In this document: piece after piece, positions 6,258 through 13,115 of the stretch
Layout of the letters: the number at the start of each line of letters is the position of its first letter
Position numbering within the stretch: the first letter of the stretch is position 1
DNA from: Actinomycetota bacterium
Lineage (GTDB): Bacteria; Actinomycetota; Thermoleophilia; Gaiellales; Gaiellaceae
NCBI GenBank assembly: GCA_013821525.1
Contig: JACDGR010000050.1
Coordinates: 1-13,314 of the forward strand
DNA length: 13,314 bases
Direction of reading: 5' to 3'
The notes under the pieces: model-generated
The model's input: only the letters and a program-made list of their open reading frames with translations
Told to the model about the DNA's origin: nothing
The model's database searches: none
Position numbers and translations under genes: made by a program

Positions 6258-7230
6258 AAGCATCGTCGCCGCCGCCGTTGCGGTACTCGTCGTCCTCGTC
6301 CCGGCCGCACTCGCTGGCAGCGCACAGAAGGTGACGCTGACACTCGACTGGACGCCAAACCCTGACCACGTCGGCATCTACGACGCCCGCGACACCGGCC
6401 TCTTCGCACGCGTCGGCCTCGGCGTGGCGATCCGCTCCCCCTCCGACCCGAGCGCGCCGCTCAAGCTCGTCGGCGTCGGCCAAAGCGACCTCGCCGTCAG
6501 CTACGAACAAGAGCTCTTCTTCGCCGCCGCGAAGAAGCTGCCCGTCGTCGCGGTCGCAGCCGTCGTCCCGCAGCCGCTCAACTCCTTCATGGCGATCGAG
6601 CCGACCGTCCACTCCTTGCGCGACCTGAAAGGAAAGACGATCGGCATCACTGGCGTCCCCTCCGACTACGCCACCCTAGACACCGCGCTCCACTCAATCG
6701 GGCTCACACGCAAGCAACTGAGGATCGTCACTGTCGGCTACAACCTGCTACCCGCGCTGCTTGCATACCGCGTCGACGCCGTCCTCGGCGTCTACCGCAA
6801 CGTCGAAGGGATCCAGCTGCAGCTGCGAGGCCTCCACCCGACGATCATCCCCCTCGACAGCGCCGGCATCCCCAGCTACGACGAGCTGGTGCTCGTCGGC
6901 AACAAGACACGGCTGCACCACGATCCGCGGTACCGCTCGAAGGTGAAGCGCTTCGTCGGCGCCTTCCTCGCGGGCACCGCCGACGCCCGGAGTCACCCGA
7001 GCAGAGCGCTCACGATCATGAAGAAGGTGACCGCCTCCGACCCGAAGTTCCTCGCCCGCGCCGTCCCCACCACCTTGCGCCTGCTCGCCGGGCCTAGAGG
7101 GGCCGGCTGCCTCAGCGTCGAGGCGTGGCAGCGCTTCGGCGATTGGATGCACACGACCAACCTCCTGAAGAAACCGATCGTCGCCGCGTCCGTCGTGACC
7201 ACTAGCTTCCTGCCGTCGCGGTGCCGTTAG
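6250..7230 (+). CDS. NMT1/THI5-like substrate-binding protein of thiamin-precursor transporter (ThiY-like)
   Basis: A 326-residue extracytoplasmic binding protein. Residues 1-22 form a Sec signal peptide (MRR, a hydrophobic core, then a likely ALA cut site). The mature part begins VTLTLDWTPNPDHVGIYDA (28-46), the hallmark of NMT1/THI5-like proteins that bind the thiamin pyrimidine HMP or its formylaminopyrimidine precursor. Family-typical pieces follow: DLAVSYEQELF (80-90), LRDLKGKTIGITG (123-135) and YRVDAVLGVY (173-182). It lacks the CCCXC motif of the eukaryotic suicide enzyme, as expected for a transport protein. There is no lipobox cysteine in the signal peptide, which is odd for an importer of a single-membrane organism. 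It is the last gene of the riboswitch-led set and overlaps convergent thiN by 29 bases. The exact ligand is inferred from family and context. Confidence 0.88.
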   Translation: MRRSIVAAAVAVLVVLVPAALAGSAQKVTLTLDWTPNPDHVGIYDARDTGLFARVGLGVAIRSPSDPSAPLKLVGVGQSDLAVSYEQELFFAAAKKLPVVAVAAVVPQPLNSFMAIEPTVHSLRDLKGKTIGITGVPSDYATLDTALHSIGLTRKQLRIVTVGYNLLPALLAYRVDAVLGVYRNVEGIQLQLRGLHPTIIPLDSAGIPSYDELVLVGNKTRLHHDPRYRSKVKRFVGAFLAGTADARSHPSRALTIMKKVTASDPKFLARAVPTTLRLLAGPRGAGCLSVEAWQRFGDWMHTTNLLKKPIVAASVVTTSFLPSRCR

Positions 7231-7837
7231 GCCGCACAGCGAGCAGCACCCCCCGTTCAAGCGCGATCCGCACCTCCTGCGCCGCAAACACGTTCGAGAT
7301 ACCCCGCGTCGATCCCGGCTCCAGCGTCTCACCGCGAAGTGGGTAGATAAGACCGTCCGTCTCTATCCCTCTCGCCGGTCCGTGCATCGCGAACAGTGAG
7401 ATCAGCTCACCCGGCTCGCCGCAGAGCGTGCGCTCGCCGCGAACGACGTGGACAGCGGCCGCGCCGACCTGGGCGTCGACCCGCATCCCGGCGTATGCCT
7501 CTGCCGCCAACACCAGCAGCCCACCAAGCAGATGATCGAGCCGTCCACCCCCACCATCGAGGACGAGAACCTGCTCCGGGTCGAGCCGGAGTGCAGCAAC
7601 AAGCGCGAGCTCCAAATCGGTCGCGTCCTTCTCTACCGCATGCCGCTCGACATGCTCAATCCCCGCCAGCGTCTCCACGGAAATCGAGTCCAGATCACCC
7701 ACCACCAGATCAATCCCGAGCCCGAGCGTGCGCGCAAGCTCGGCGCCACCGTCGGCCGCGATCACCGTCGCCCCCGCGGGAAGATCAGCCACACCCACGG
7801 AACCCGGACCACCGCTCAACACAACAACTGTCGCCAT
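7202..7837 (-). CDS. thiN: Thiamine pyrophosphokinase
   Basis: A 211-residue cytosolic enzyme that transfers pyrophosphate from ATP to thiamin, giving TPP. The diagnostic motifs are all present and in order: AADGG (27-31), VGDLDSI (46-52), KDATDLELAL (70-79, with the metal/ATP-binding aspartates), GGGGRLDH (95-102) and the thiamin-site ISNVF (180-184). The length is normal for bacterial ThiN. The ATG at 7837 has GAGG 8 bases upstream. It faces the ThiXYZ-type importer tail to tail, and its last 29 bases overlap the end of the binding-protein gene. It has no riboswitch of its own that I can see, so it may be constitutive. It makes the TPP that the riboswitch on the opposite side senses. Confidence 0.93.
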   Translation of the reverse strand: MATVVVLSGGPGSVGVADLPAGATVIAADGGAELARTLGLGIDLVVGDLDSISVETLAGIEHVERHAVEKDATDLELALVAALRLDPEQVLVLDGGGGRLDHLLGGLLVLAAEAYAGMRVDAQVGAAAVHVVRGERTLCGEPGELISLFAMHGPARGIETDGLIYPLRGETLEPGSTRGISNVFAAQEVRIALERGVLLAVRPNGTATAGS

Positions 7838-8028
7838 CGCTCAATCCTCGCTGACAACTCGCCTCAACGGGCCTGCCATGATCACAACGTCGATTCGACC
7901 CCTCCCTACCCGCCACGGACTTAAACCGGCTTCCGATATTTTGGAAGCTGATCGTTTGAAACAGCTAATTCCGGGTGAAACTACCGACCGGCGCATGGCC
8001 CCCGAAGTCGGATTTACCTCTCCGGAGT
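7838..8028. other. Intergenic region upstream of thiN, no gene seen
   Basis: This should hold the minus-strand promoter of thiN, but I cannot point to convincing -35 and -10 boxes. It is less GC-biased than the coding regions and includes a 6-bp hairpin at 7929-7948 with no T-run. No reading frame here looks coding. Confidence 0.4.
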
Positions 8029-8092
8029 GACTTCAAAGCCATGGGGGTTGTTCCCTGATCGGCGGCGTTCTCACGGCCCGCAGTCCGATCTG

Positions 8093-8279
8093 GACGTGAA
8101 GCGGTGTCGTGGCTGCGGGGAGTCGAAGCCGGTCGACGTGTTTCGTGACTGATGCGTCGAGGCCGGGCGGTCTGGGCTCTTTGTGTCGGCCGTGCGATCG
8201 GGAGCGGTCTAAAGTCCGGGCACGGCCGCCCACAAGACGTACCGCCACCTCTACACGGGCGAGAAGTCGGCGTTCTTAA
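8093..8279 (+). pseudogene. Broken zinc-ribbon protein fragment (HNH/phage-type C-x2-C...C-x2-C)
   Basis: Frame one gives DVKRCRGCGESKPVDVFRD and then TGA at 8150. The following frame gives GGLGSLCRPCDRERSKVRAR and then an arginine-rich tail to TAA at 8279. Dropping the T at 8150 joins them into a C-x2-C...C-x2-C zinc ribbon with the KP-x-x-x-F signature, commonly found at the N-terminus of HNH endonucleases and small phage or mobile-element proteins (family knowledge). No start codon with a ribosome binding site is clear upstream, and no HNH catalytic part follows. It lies between thiN and the 3' end of tRNA-Val, a usual integration target, so it may be residue of a second lost element. Confidence 0.5.
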
Positions 8280-8387
8280 AGACCGGCCCTGCCTTGCTGG
8301 AGCCAGCCGAGCAATGCTTCGAGCTGGTCGTGGGAATCTCAGGCACTAGCCAGGCACTGCGGCGAAAGTTGTAGCCAGCCAAGAAAA

Positions 8388-8417
8388 CGAAAACCCCTGG
8401 GCTAGCAGGGGTTTTCG
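8388..8417 (-). terminator. Intrinsic terminator of tRNA-Val
   Basis: A 12-bp perfect stem (CGAAAACCCCTG with CAGGGGTTTTCG) closes a 6-base loop and is followed on the minus strand by TTTTCTT. It begins 3 bases after the tRNA 3' end. It would terminate transcripts from the pcrA/eis/tRNA direction. Confidence 0.85.
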
Positions 8418-8420
8418 AGG

Positions 8421-8493
8421 TGGGCGGTACTGGGCTCGAACCAGTGACCCCCAGCTTGTCGAGCTGGTGCTCTCCCAACTGAGCTAACCGCCC
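8421..8493 (-). tRNA. tRNA-Val(GAC)
   Basis: A complete 73-base cloverleaf: acceptor GGGCGGT/ACCGCCC with discriminator A, D arm GCTC...GAGC, anticodon arm CCAGC/GCTGG with loop TCGACAA, a 5-base variable loop, and T arm ACTGG/CCAGT around TTCGAGC. By position the anticodon is GAC. The CCA end is not encoded (ACCT follows). Base 33, nearly always T, appears to be C here. A strong terminator follows at once. Confidence 0.92.
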
Positions 8494-8561
8494 GGGTCGC
8501 GGGACAGTGTACCCGTCCCCGGATTCGGCTTGCACGCTGACGACCTTAGAAAACGGCGAGC

Positions 8562-9779
8562 TCAGAAGATCTCGGCGCACCAGGGCTCGACCCCGGTTGC
8601 AAAGAGCGCGTCAGCGCGCTCGGCCGCGCCCTCCTTCAGCTCCTCGGCGCGGAACCCGCGCACGAGGTCGCCAAAACCGAAGCCGCCGAGGTAGACCGTG
8701 CCGAGACCCGTGATGTCGAGTCGCAGGTCGGCCGCGTCCTCGGTACGCGAGACGCCCGCACTCCCGACCCGCCAGCGTCCCGCGTTCTCGGGCATGAAGG
8801 CATCGGCGAGCTCGAGCACGGTCGATTCGTCACCGTTGTAGGAGCGTGCGGTGAGCGCCGCCTCGATGTCGAGGATCCGCACCCACACGCCGTCGTCGAC
8901 ACGGAACTGCATACGACGAGGTTCGGCGAGCAGCAGGAAGAGCGGATGGTCGAGCGGGAGTAGATCGGCGTCGAACTTCGACGTCCAGTCGAAGTCGAGC
9001 AGCCACCGCCACAGCTCGCGCGTCGCCTCGGGCGTCGGTGTCACCACTTCCTGGATCGTCACCTTCCCGGAGCTGGAGCCGAACGCCCACTCCTGCGCAA
9101 CGCGATAGAGCGCGTAACCCGCCGGCTTCCCGTCGAGCTCGAGCAGCGCGCGGTTCAACGGCCCCGCACCGCGGCGACGGGACGGATCGTCGTTCAGCCT
9201 GCGCGTCTCCCACCACGCCGCGTCGCGCGAGAACATCCCGGGACGCTGCGCGAAGACCTGCTCGTAGAGCGGCGGGAAAAGCTGCACCGCCTCGTCCAGA
9301 TCGAGCAGGCGCATGCTGCCGCGCGGCTCGAACGGTGCGACGAAGCGCGTGCGGTCCTTGACGAGCTCGACCGAGCCCTGGCGTGAAGCAAGCCCGTAAC
9401 CGAACCGGCCATAGATCGTCGCCTCCGACGCCCACAGGTACGCGACCGCGTCGCCGCGCGCGCGGCAGTCTGCGAGCTGCGCTCGCATCATCGCCGTCAG
9501 CACGCCGCGCCTGCGGTGGGTGGGCAAGACGCCGACGATCGTCACCCCACCGGCGGGCACGGAACCGCCGCCCGGCACGGCCATGCGATAGGTGTACGCC
9601 CCCGCGCAGCCGACAATTGCGTCTCCGTCGCGCGCGGCGTGCACGCGATCGACCTCGATCCACTTCGCGAACCGCTCGGCGTCCTCGTCGTTGTTCTCGT
9701 GCCCGAAGTAGTGCGAGATCACGTTCAGTGCATCCCGCAACTCCTCGGGCGACGCGCACGGCCTGACTGCAATATCCAT
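8562..9779 (-). CDS. Eis-family GNAT N-acetyltransferase
   Basis: A 405-residue protein, the usual length for Eis-like acetyltransferases. These have two GNAT-fold domains and a C-terminal SCP2-like domain, and acetylate amines such as aminoglycosides or lysines with acetyl-CoA. The acetyl-CoA motif is VTIVGVLPTHRRRGVLTAMM (79-98), with R-R-x-G at 90-92. The conserved ASEATIYGRFGYG (117-129) contains the tyrosine equivalent to the general acid of mycobacterial Eis, here Tyr128. The chain ends in PWCAEIF, matching the family's free C-terminal aromatic carboxylate used in catalysis. It starts 4 bases after the pcrA stop, with AGGG about 8 bases before the ATG inside the end of pcrA, so the two are probably cotranscribed. 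The true substrate is unknown; drug resistance should not be assumed. Confidence 0.9.
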   Translation of the reverse strand: MDIAVRPCASPEELRDALNVISHYFGHENNDEDAERFAKWIEVDRVHAARDGDAIVGCAGAYTYRMAVPGGGSVPAGGVTIVGVLPTHRRRGVLTAMMRAQLADCRARGDAVAYLWASEATIYGRFGYGLASRQGSVELVKDRTRFVAPFEPRGSMRLLDLDEAVQLFPPLYEQVFAQRPGMFSRDAAWWETRRLNDDPSRRRGAGPLNRALLELDGKPAGYALYRVAQEWAFGSSSGKVTIQEVVTPTPEATRELWRWLLDFDWTSKFDADLLPLDHPLFLLLAEPRRMQFRVDDGVWVRILDIEAALTARSYNGDESTVLELADAFMPENAGRWRVGSAGVSRTEDAADLRLDITGLGTVYLGGFGFGDLVRGFRAEELKEGAAERADALFATGVEPWCAEIF

Positions 9780-9783
9780 TCGA

Positions 9784-11952
9784 CTACCCTATCTTCTCGA
9801 GTGGCGCATATTCGAGCATCAGCCGCCGCTCGCTTCCGTCCTCGAAGCGGACCGTGACGACGCCACCCACCTCGATCTGGGTGACGATGCCCGTACCGAG
9901 CGTCCCGTGACGCACCGTGTCGCCCGTCGAGAGGTCGGGCACGTTCTCACGCGGCGCGAACTCGCGCTGCGCGCGCGCCCCGTAGTCGGCCCACGATGTC
10001 GGACGCAGCCGCTCACGCTCGACGCTCGACTCCGGCACCTCGTCGAGGAACCGCGACGGCAGGTTCGCGTCGCTCCGCCCGTACAGGCTGCGGCGCATCG
10101 CATGCGTCAGCGTCAGCCGCTCCTTCGCCCGCGTCATCCCAACGTAGGCGAGCCTGCGCTCCTCTTCGAGCGTGTTCTCCTCGATCGAACGCGAGTGCGG
10201 GAAGATCCCCTCCTCCATCCCGATCATGAACACGGCGCGAAACTCGAGGCCCTTCGCGTTGTGCAGAGTCATCAGCGTCACCTGGCCGCCGTCGTCCTCC
10301 TCGTCGCTGCGCAGCGCATCCTGGTCGGAGTAGAGCGAGATCTCTTGCAGGAAGCCCGACAGCGAGGGCTCGGACGCCGCCTGGTCGTACTCGCGCGTCA
10401 CGCCCACGAGCTCCTCGAGGTTCTCGATCCGCCCGCGCGCCTCGATCGTGCGCTCCGCCTCGAGGGCCTCGATGTATCCGCTGCGGTCGAGCGCTGCCTC
10501 GAGGATCTGCGACACGGTCGCGTCGGTCGCTGTCGCCAGCACCGACTCCATCACGTCCCGGAAACTGCGCACTGCACGCATCGACGCCGCCGCAAGCCCC
10601 GCCTCCTCGACACGGCCGGTCGCCTCCCAGAGCGAGATGCCGAGGCCGTCGGCATGGCCAACGAGCCGTGAGATCGACGTGTCACCGATCCCACGGCGCG
10701 GCCTGTTCGCAATTCGCATCAGAGACACCGCGTCGTACGGGTTGTCGAGCACCTGTAGATACGCGATCGCATCCTTAACTTCTGCACGCTCGTAGAACCG
10801 CGGCCCGCCGATCACCTGGTAGTTGATGCCCTGGCGCACGAGCACGTCCTCCAGCACACGGCTCTGCGCATTCGTGCGGTAGACGACTGCGATCTCTCGT
10901 GCGCTGTAGCCCACCTCGATCAGCGCGGCGATCTCGGACGCGACGAACCGCGCCTCACCGTGCTCGTCCTCGGTCTCGACGATCCGCACCGGTTCGCCGT
11001 CACCGAGATCTGACCAGAGGTTCTTCTCCTTGCGCTCGCGATTGTGAGAGATCACGTGGTTCGCCGCCTGGAGGATCGTGTTGGTCGAGCGGTAGTTCTG
11101 CTCGAGCGGGATCACCTTCGTGTTCTGAAAGTCACGCTCGAACTCGAGGATGTTGCGGATGTCGGCGCCGCGGAAGCTGTAGACAGACTGATCCGGGTCG
11201 CCGACCGCCATCAGGTTCTGATGCTCCTCCGCGAGCAGCTTCAACAGGACGTATTGCGCATGGTTCGTGTCCTGATATTCGTCGACCATCACGTAGCGAA
11301 ACGCCTTCGCCCACTTCTGGCGCGCGTCGGGGAAGCGCTGCAGGACATCGACCGTCAGCATCAGCATGTCGTCGAAGTCGACGGCGTTCGAGGCGAACAG
11401 CTTGCGCTGGTAGAGCGAGTACACGTCCGCAACCGTCTGGTCGTAGAAGCTCGCAACGCGCGCGGCGTACTCGTCCGGCCCGATCAGCTGATTCTTCGCG
11501 TTCGAGATCTGCGAGTGGATGCCGCGTGGAACGAAACGCTTCGGATCGCGCTCGAGCTCCTCCAGGCAGGACTTGACGACCCGCAGCTGGTCGGACGAGT
11601 CGTAGATCGTGAAGTTGCTGCGGTAGCCGAGCCGCTCGGCCTCGCTGCGCAGCATGCGACCGCACGCAGAGTGGAAGGTCATGATCCAGATCGCGCGGGC
11701 GACCCGACCGAGCTGGCGCTCGACGCGCTCCTTCATCTCCTGCGCGGCCTTGTTCGTGAACGTGATCGCGAGGATCTCGTTCGGCTTCACGCCGACCGCG
11801 GCGAGCAGGTGCGCGACACGGTATGTGAGGACGCGCGTCTTGCCAGAGCCTGCGCCGGCGATCACGAGCAGCGGCCCTTCCGTGGTCAGGACGGCCTCCC
11901 GCTGGGCGGGGTTCAGGTCTGCGAGGTAGGTCTCCGGCTCGGTCGTCGCCAC
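9784..11952 (-). CDS. pcrA: ATP-dependent DNA helicase PcrA/UvrD
   Basis: A 722-residue superfamily 1A 3'-5' DNA helicase for repair and rolling-circle replication. The Q-motif lies in LNPAQREAV (Gln17), Walker A is AGAGSGKT (32-39), motif Ia is ITFTNKAAQEM, motif II is DEYQDT (224-229), and motif III is AVGDPDQSVYSFRGA. Motif IV is LEQNYRST, motif V is VTLMTLHNAKGLEF, and motif VI is RRLAYVGMTRAKERL. The C-terminus is the PcrA-type RNA-polymerase-binding, Tudor-like tail, from about STGDTVRHGTLGTGIVTQI to EYAPLEKIG. The GTG at 11952 is chosen because family similarity (LADLNPAQ) begins 9 residues later; its ribosome binding site is weak. An Eis-like gene follows after 4 bases. All catalytic motifs are intact. 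Confidence 0.95.
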   Translation of the reverse strand: MATTEPETYLADLNPAQREAVLTTEGPLLVIAGAGSGKTRVLTYRVAHLLAAVGVKPNEILAITFTNKAAQEMKERVERQLGRVARAIWIMTFHSACGRMLRSEAERLGYRSNFTIYDSSDQLRVVKSCLEELERDPKRFVPRGIHSQISNAKNQLIGPDEYAARVASFYDQTVADVYSLYQRKLFASNAVDFDDMLMLTVDVLQRFPDARQKWAKAFRYVMVDEYQDTNHAQYVLLKLLAEEHQNLMAVGDPDQSVYSFRGADIRNILEFERDFQNTKVIPLEQNYRSTNTILQAANHVISHNRERKEKNLWSDLGDGEPVRIVETEDEHGEARFVASEIAALIEVGYSAREIAVVYRTNAQSRVLEDVLVRQGINYQVIGGPRFYERAEVKDAIAYLQVLDNPYDAVSLMRIANRPRRGIGDTSISRLVGHADGLGISLWEATGRVEEAGLAAASMRAVRSFRDVMESVLATATDATVSQILEAALDRSGYIEALEAERTIEARGRIENLEELVGVTREYDQAASEPSLSGFLQEISLYSDQDALRSDEEDDGGQVTLMTLHNAKGLEFRAVFMIGMEEGIFPHSRSIEENTLEEERRLAYVGMTRAKERLTLTHAMRRSLYGRSDANLPSRFLDEVPESSVERERLRPTSWADYGARAQREFAPRENVPDLSTGDTVRHGTLGTGIVTQIEVGGVVTVRFEDGSERRLMLEYAPLEKIG

Positions 11953-11968
11953 CGTTCCACGGTAGCGG

Positions 11969-12121
11969 TCAGGTCAGGCGGTCGAGCTCTGCCCCGAGCC
12001 ACGCTTTCGCCGCTCCGAGCGCCTCCGGGTCGGCCGATCTGAGCGCGACCTCGACCCCCGGAGCGGACTCGACGATCCGCTCCGAGCTCGTCCCCGATCG
12101 CCAAGATGGCGGCGAGCACAT
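11969..12121 (-). CDS. Possible small protein or 3' gene relic upstream of pcrA
   Basis: An ATG at 12121 opens a 50-residue frame ending at TGA 11971-11969, 16 bases before pcrA on the same strand. The second half has good protein character (SERIVESAPGVEVALRSADP, then LGAAKAWLGAELDRLT) and strong G/C at third positions. The first dozen residues (CSPPSWRSGT) look non-coding. It may therefore be the 3' end of a decayed gene that once preceded pcrA. Its ATG overlaps, on the other strand, the start of the GNAT gene at 12120, which makes two working starts unlikely. No family is recognised. Confidence 0.3.
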   Translation of the reverse strand: MCSPPSWRSGTSSERIVESAPGVEVALRSADPEALGAAKAWLGAELDRLT

Positions 12122-13039
12122 GACGAGCATCACGATCAGAGACCTGGAAATCGAACGCGATCTCGGCGACGTTCTGGCGCTGATGCGCGAGATGTCGCCG
12201 ACCTATGTGATCAACGAGGCGGCGCTCCTACACCGGCTGCAGACCGTTCCGGCGCGCTCGCACCCGCGCGCGTTCGTGGCAGAGCTCGACGGGCGCGTCG
12301 TCGGGCGCTCCCAGAGCCGGTTTGACAACTTCTTCTCGGACGGCACGGAGACGGCGTTCATCTCCGTCGAGGTCACAGCCGCGCACACCGCGGGTCGGGG
12401 CTCGGCGCGCGGCTGTACGAGCACGCGCTCGAGCATACGGACGAGCTCGGCGCGTCTCGCCTGCTGACGATGTTCTACGAGAATGATGCGGGTGTCCGGT
12501 TCGCGAACGCGCGCGGGTTCACCGAGGTGCGCGCGGAACAGGAGTCGGCGATCGATCCGCGGCTCGTGTCGGACGAGCCCCCGGACGGGTTCGACATTCG
12601 GCGTGTGGCCGACGTCGATCCGCACCTCGTGCACGCGGTCGACGAAGCGGCGACGCGCGACATTCCCGCAACGGAGCAGATCGACGCGATCCCCTACGAC
12701 GAATGGGTTGCACACGTGCTCGAGCATCCGCTCTTCACCGCTGACGGAAGCTTCGTCGCGATCGCCGACGGCGTCGGCGCCGCCGTCTCTCTGCTGCTCG
12801 TGGACAGAGAGACGGGCCGGGCCCTCAACATGTTCACCGGGACGCTCGCCGCGTACCGCGGTCGCGGCTTCGGGGGCGCCGTCAAGCTCGCCTCGATCCG
12901 CTGGGCGGCGGCGAACGGGATCACGTCGATGGCGACGACGAATGACGAGACGAACGCACCGATGCTGGCGATCAACCGCCGCCTCGGCTATCGGCCGCTC
13001 GGGCGCCGCGTCGAGTACCTGCGCAGCGACCTGCCCTAG
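12120..13039 (+). CDS. Two-domain GNAT acetyltransferase, frameshifted
   Basis: The ATG at 12120 begins a GNAT domain (SITIRDLEIERDLGDVLALM) that runs to FISVEVTAAH. The frame is then lost and ends at 12467. The continuation, RGSGLGARLYEHALEHTDEL then RLLTMFYENDAGVRFANARG, is in another frame and stays open to the stop at 13039. Removing the AC at 12387-12388 restores the acetyl-CoA motif HRGSGLGARL. A second GNAT domain follows from FDIRRVADVD, with its own acetyl-CoA loop YRGRGFGGAVKLA and ending YRPLGRRVEYLRSDLP. Reconstructed, it is about 305 residues, usual for tandem-GNAT proteins. The substrate is unknown. As sequenced the first domain is cut at its cofactor loop; a downstream ATG at 12470 could still give a 189-residue protein with the second domain. 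Confidence 0.82.
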
Positions 13040-13076
13040 CGCGGCCGCGTTCTGAGGGCGGCGTGTCCCGAACAGC

Positions 13077-13105
13077 CATGTCCCGGGGCCAGTCCCCAGG
13101 ACATG
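13077..13105. terminator. Long hairpin between convergent genes, probable shared terminator or dispersed palindrome
   Basis: CATGTCC pairs with GGACATG (7 bp). A C/A mismatch and a GGGG/CCCC stem follow, closing a 5-base loop CCAGT. It lies between the stop of the GNAT gene (13039) and the stop of the convergent gene (13116). There is no T-run on either strand, so it is not a textbook intrinsic terminator. A bidirectional RNA-end stabiliser or a REP-like palindrome fits equally well. The nearby GTGTCCCG (13063-13070) partly echoes one arm. Confidence 0.5.
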
Positions 13106-13115
13106 TCGAGAAAGG

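Noticed and set aside
7929..7948. Hairpin GCTTCC-loop-GGAAGC as a terminator
   Set aside because: Only 6 bp, no T-run after it, and no gene ends nearby.
8251..8580. Minus-strand 109-codon open frame with RLAQLGEHQLDKLGVTGSSP
   Set aside because: This is the sense translation through tRNA-Val and its terminator, a common database artefact; no protein gene.
9907..12042. Long plus-strand open frames opposite pcrA
   Set aside because: They are antisense shadows of a high-GC gene whose own frame has every SF1 helicase motif.
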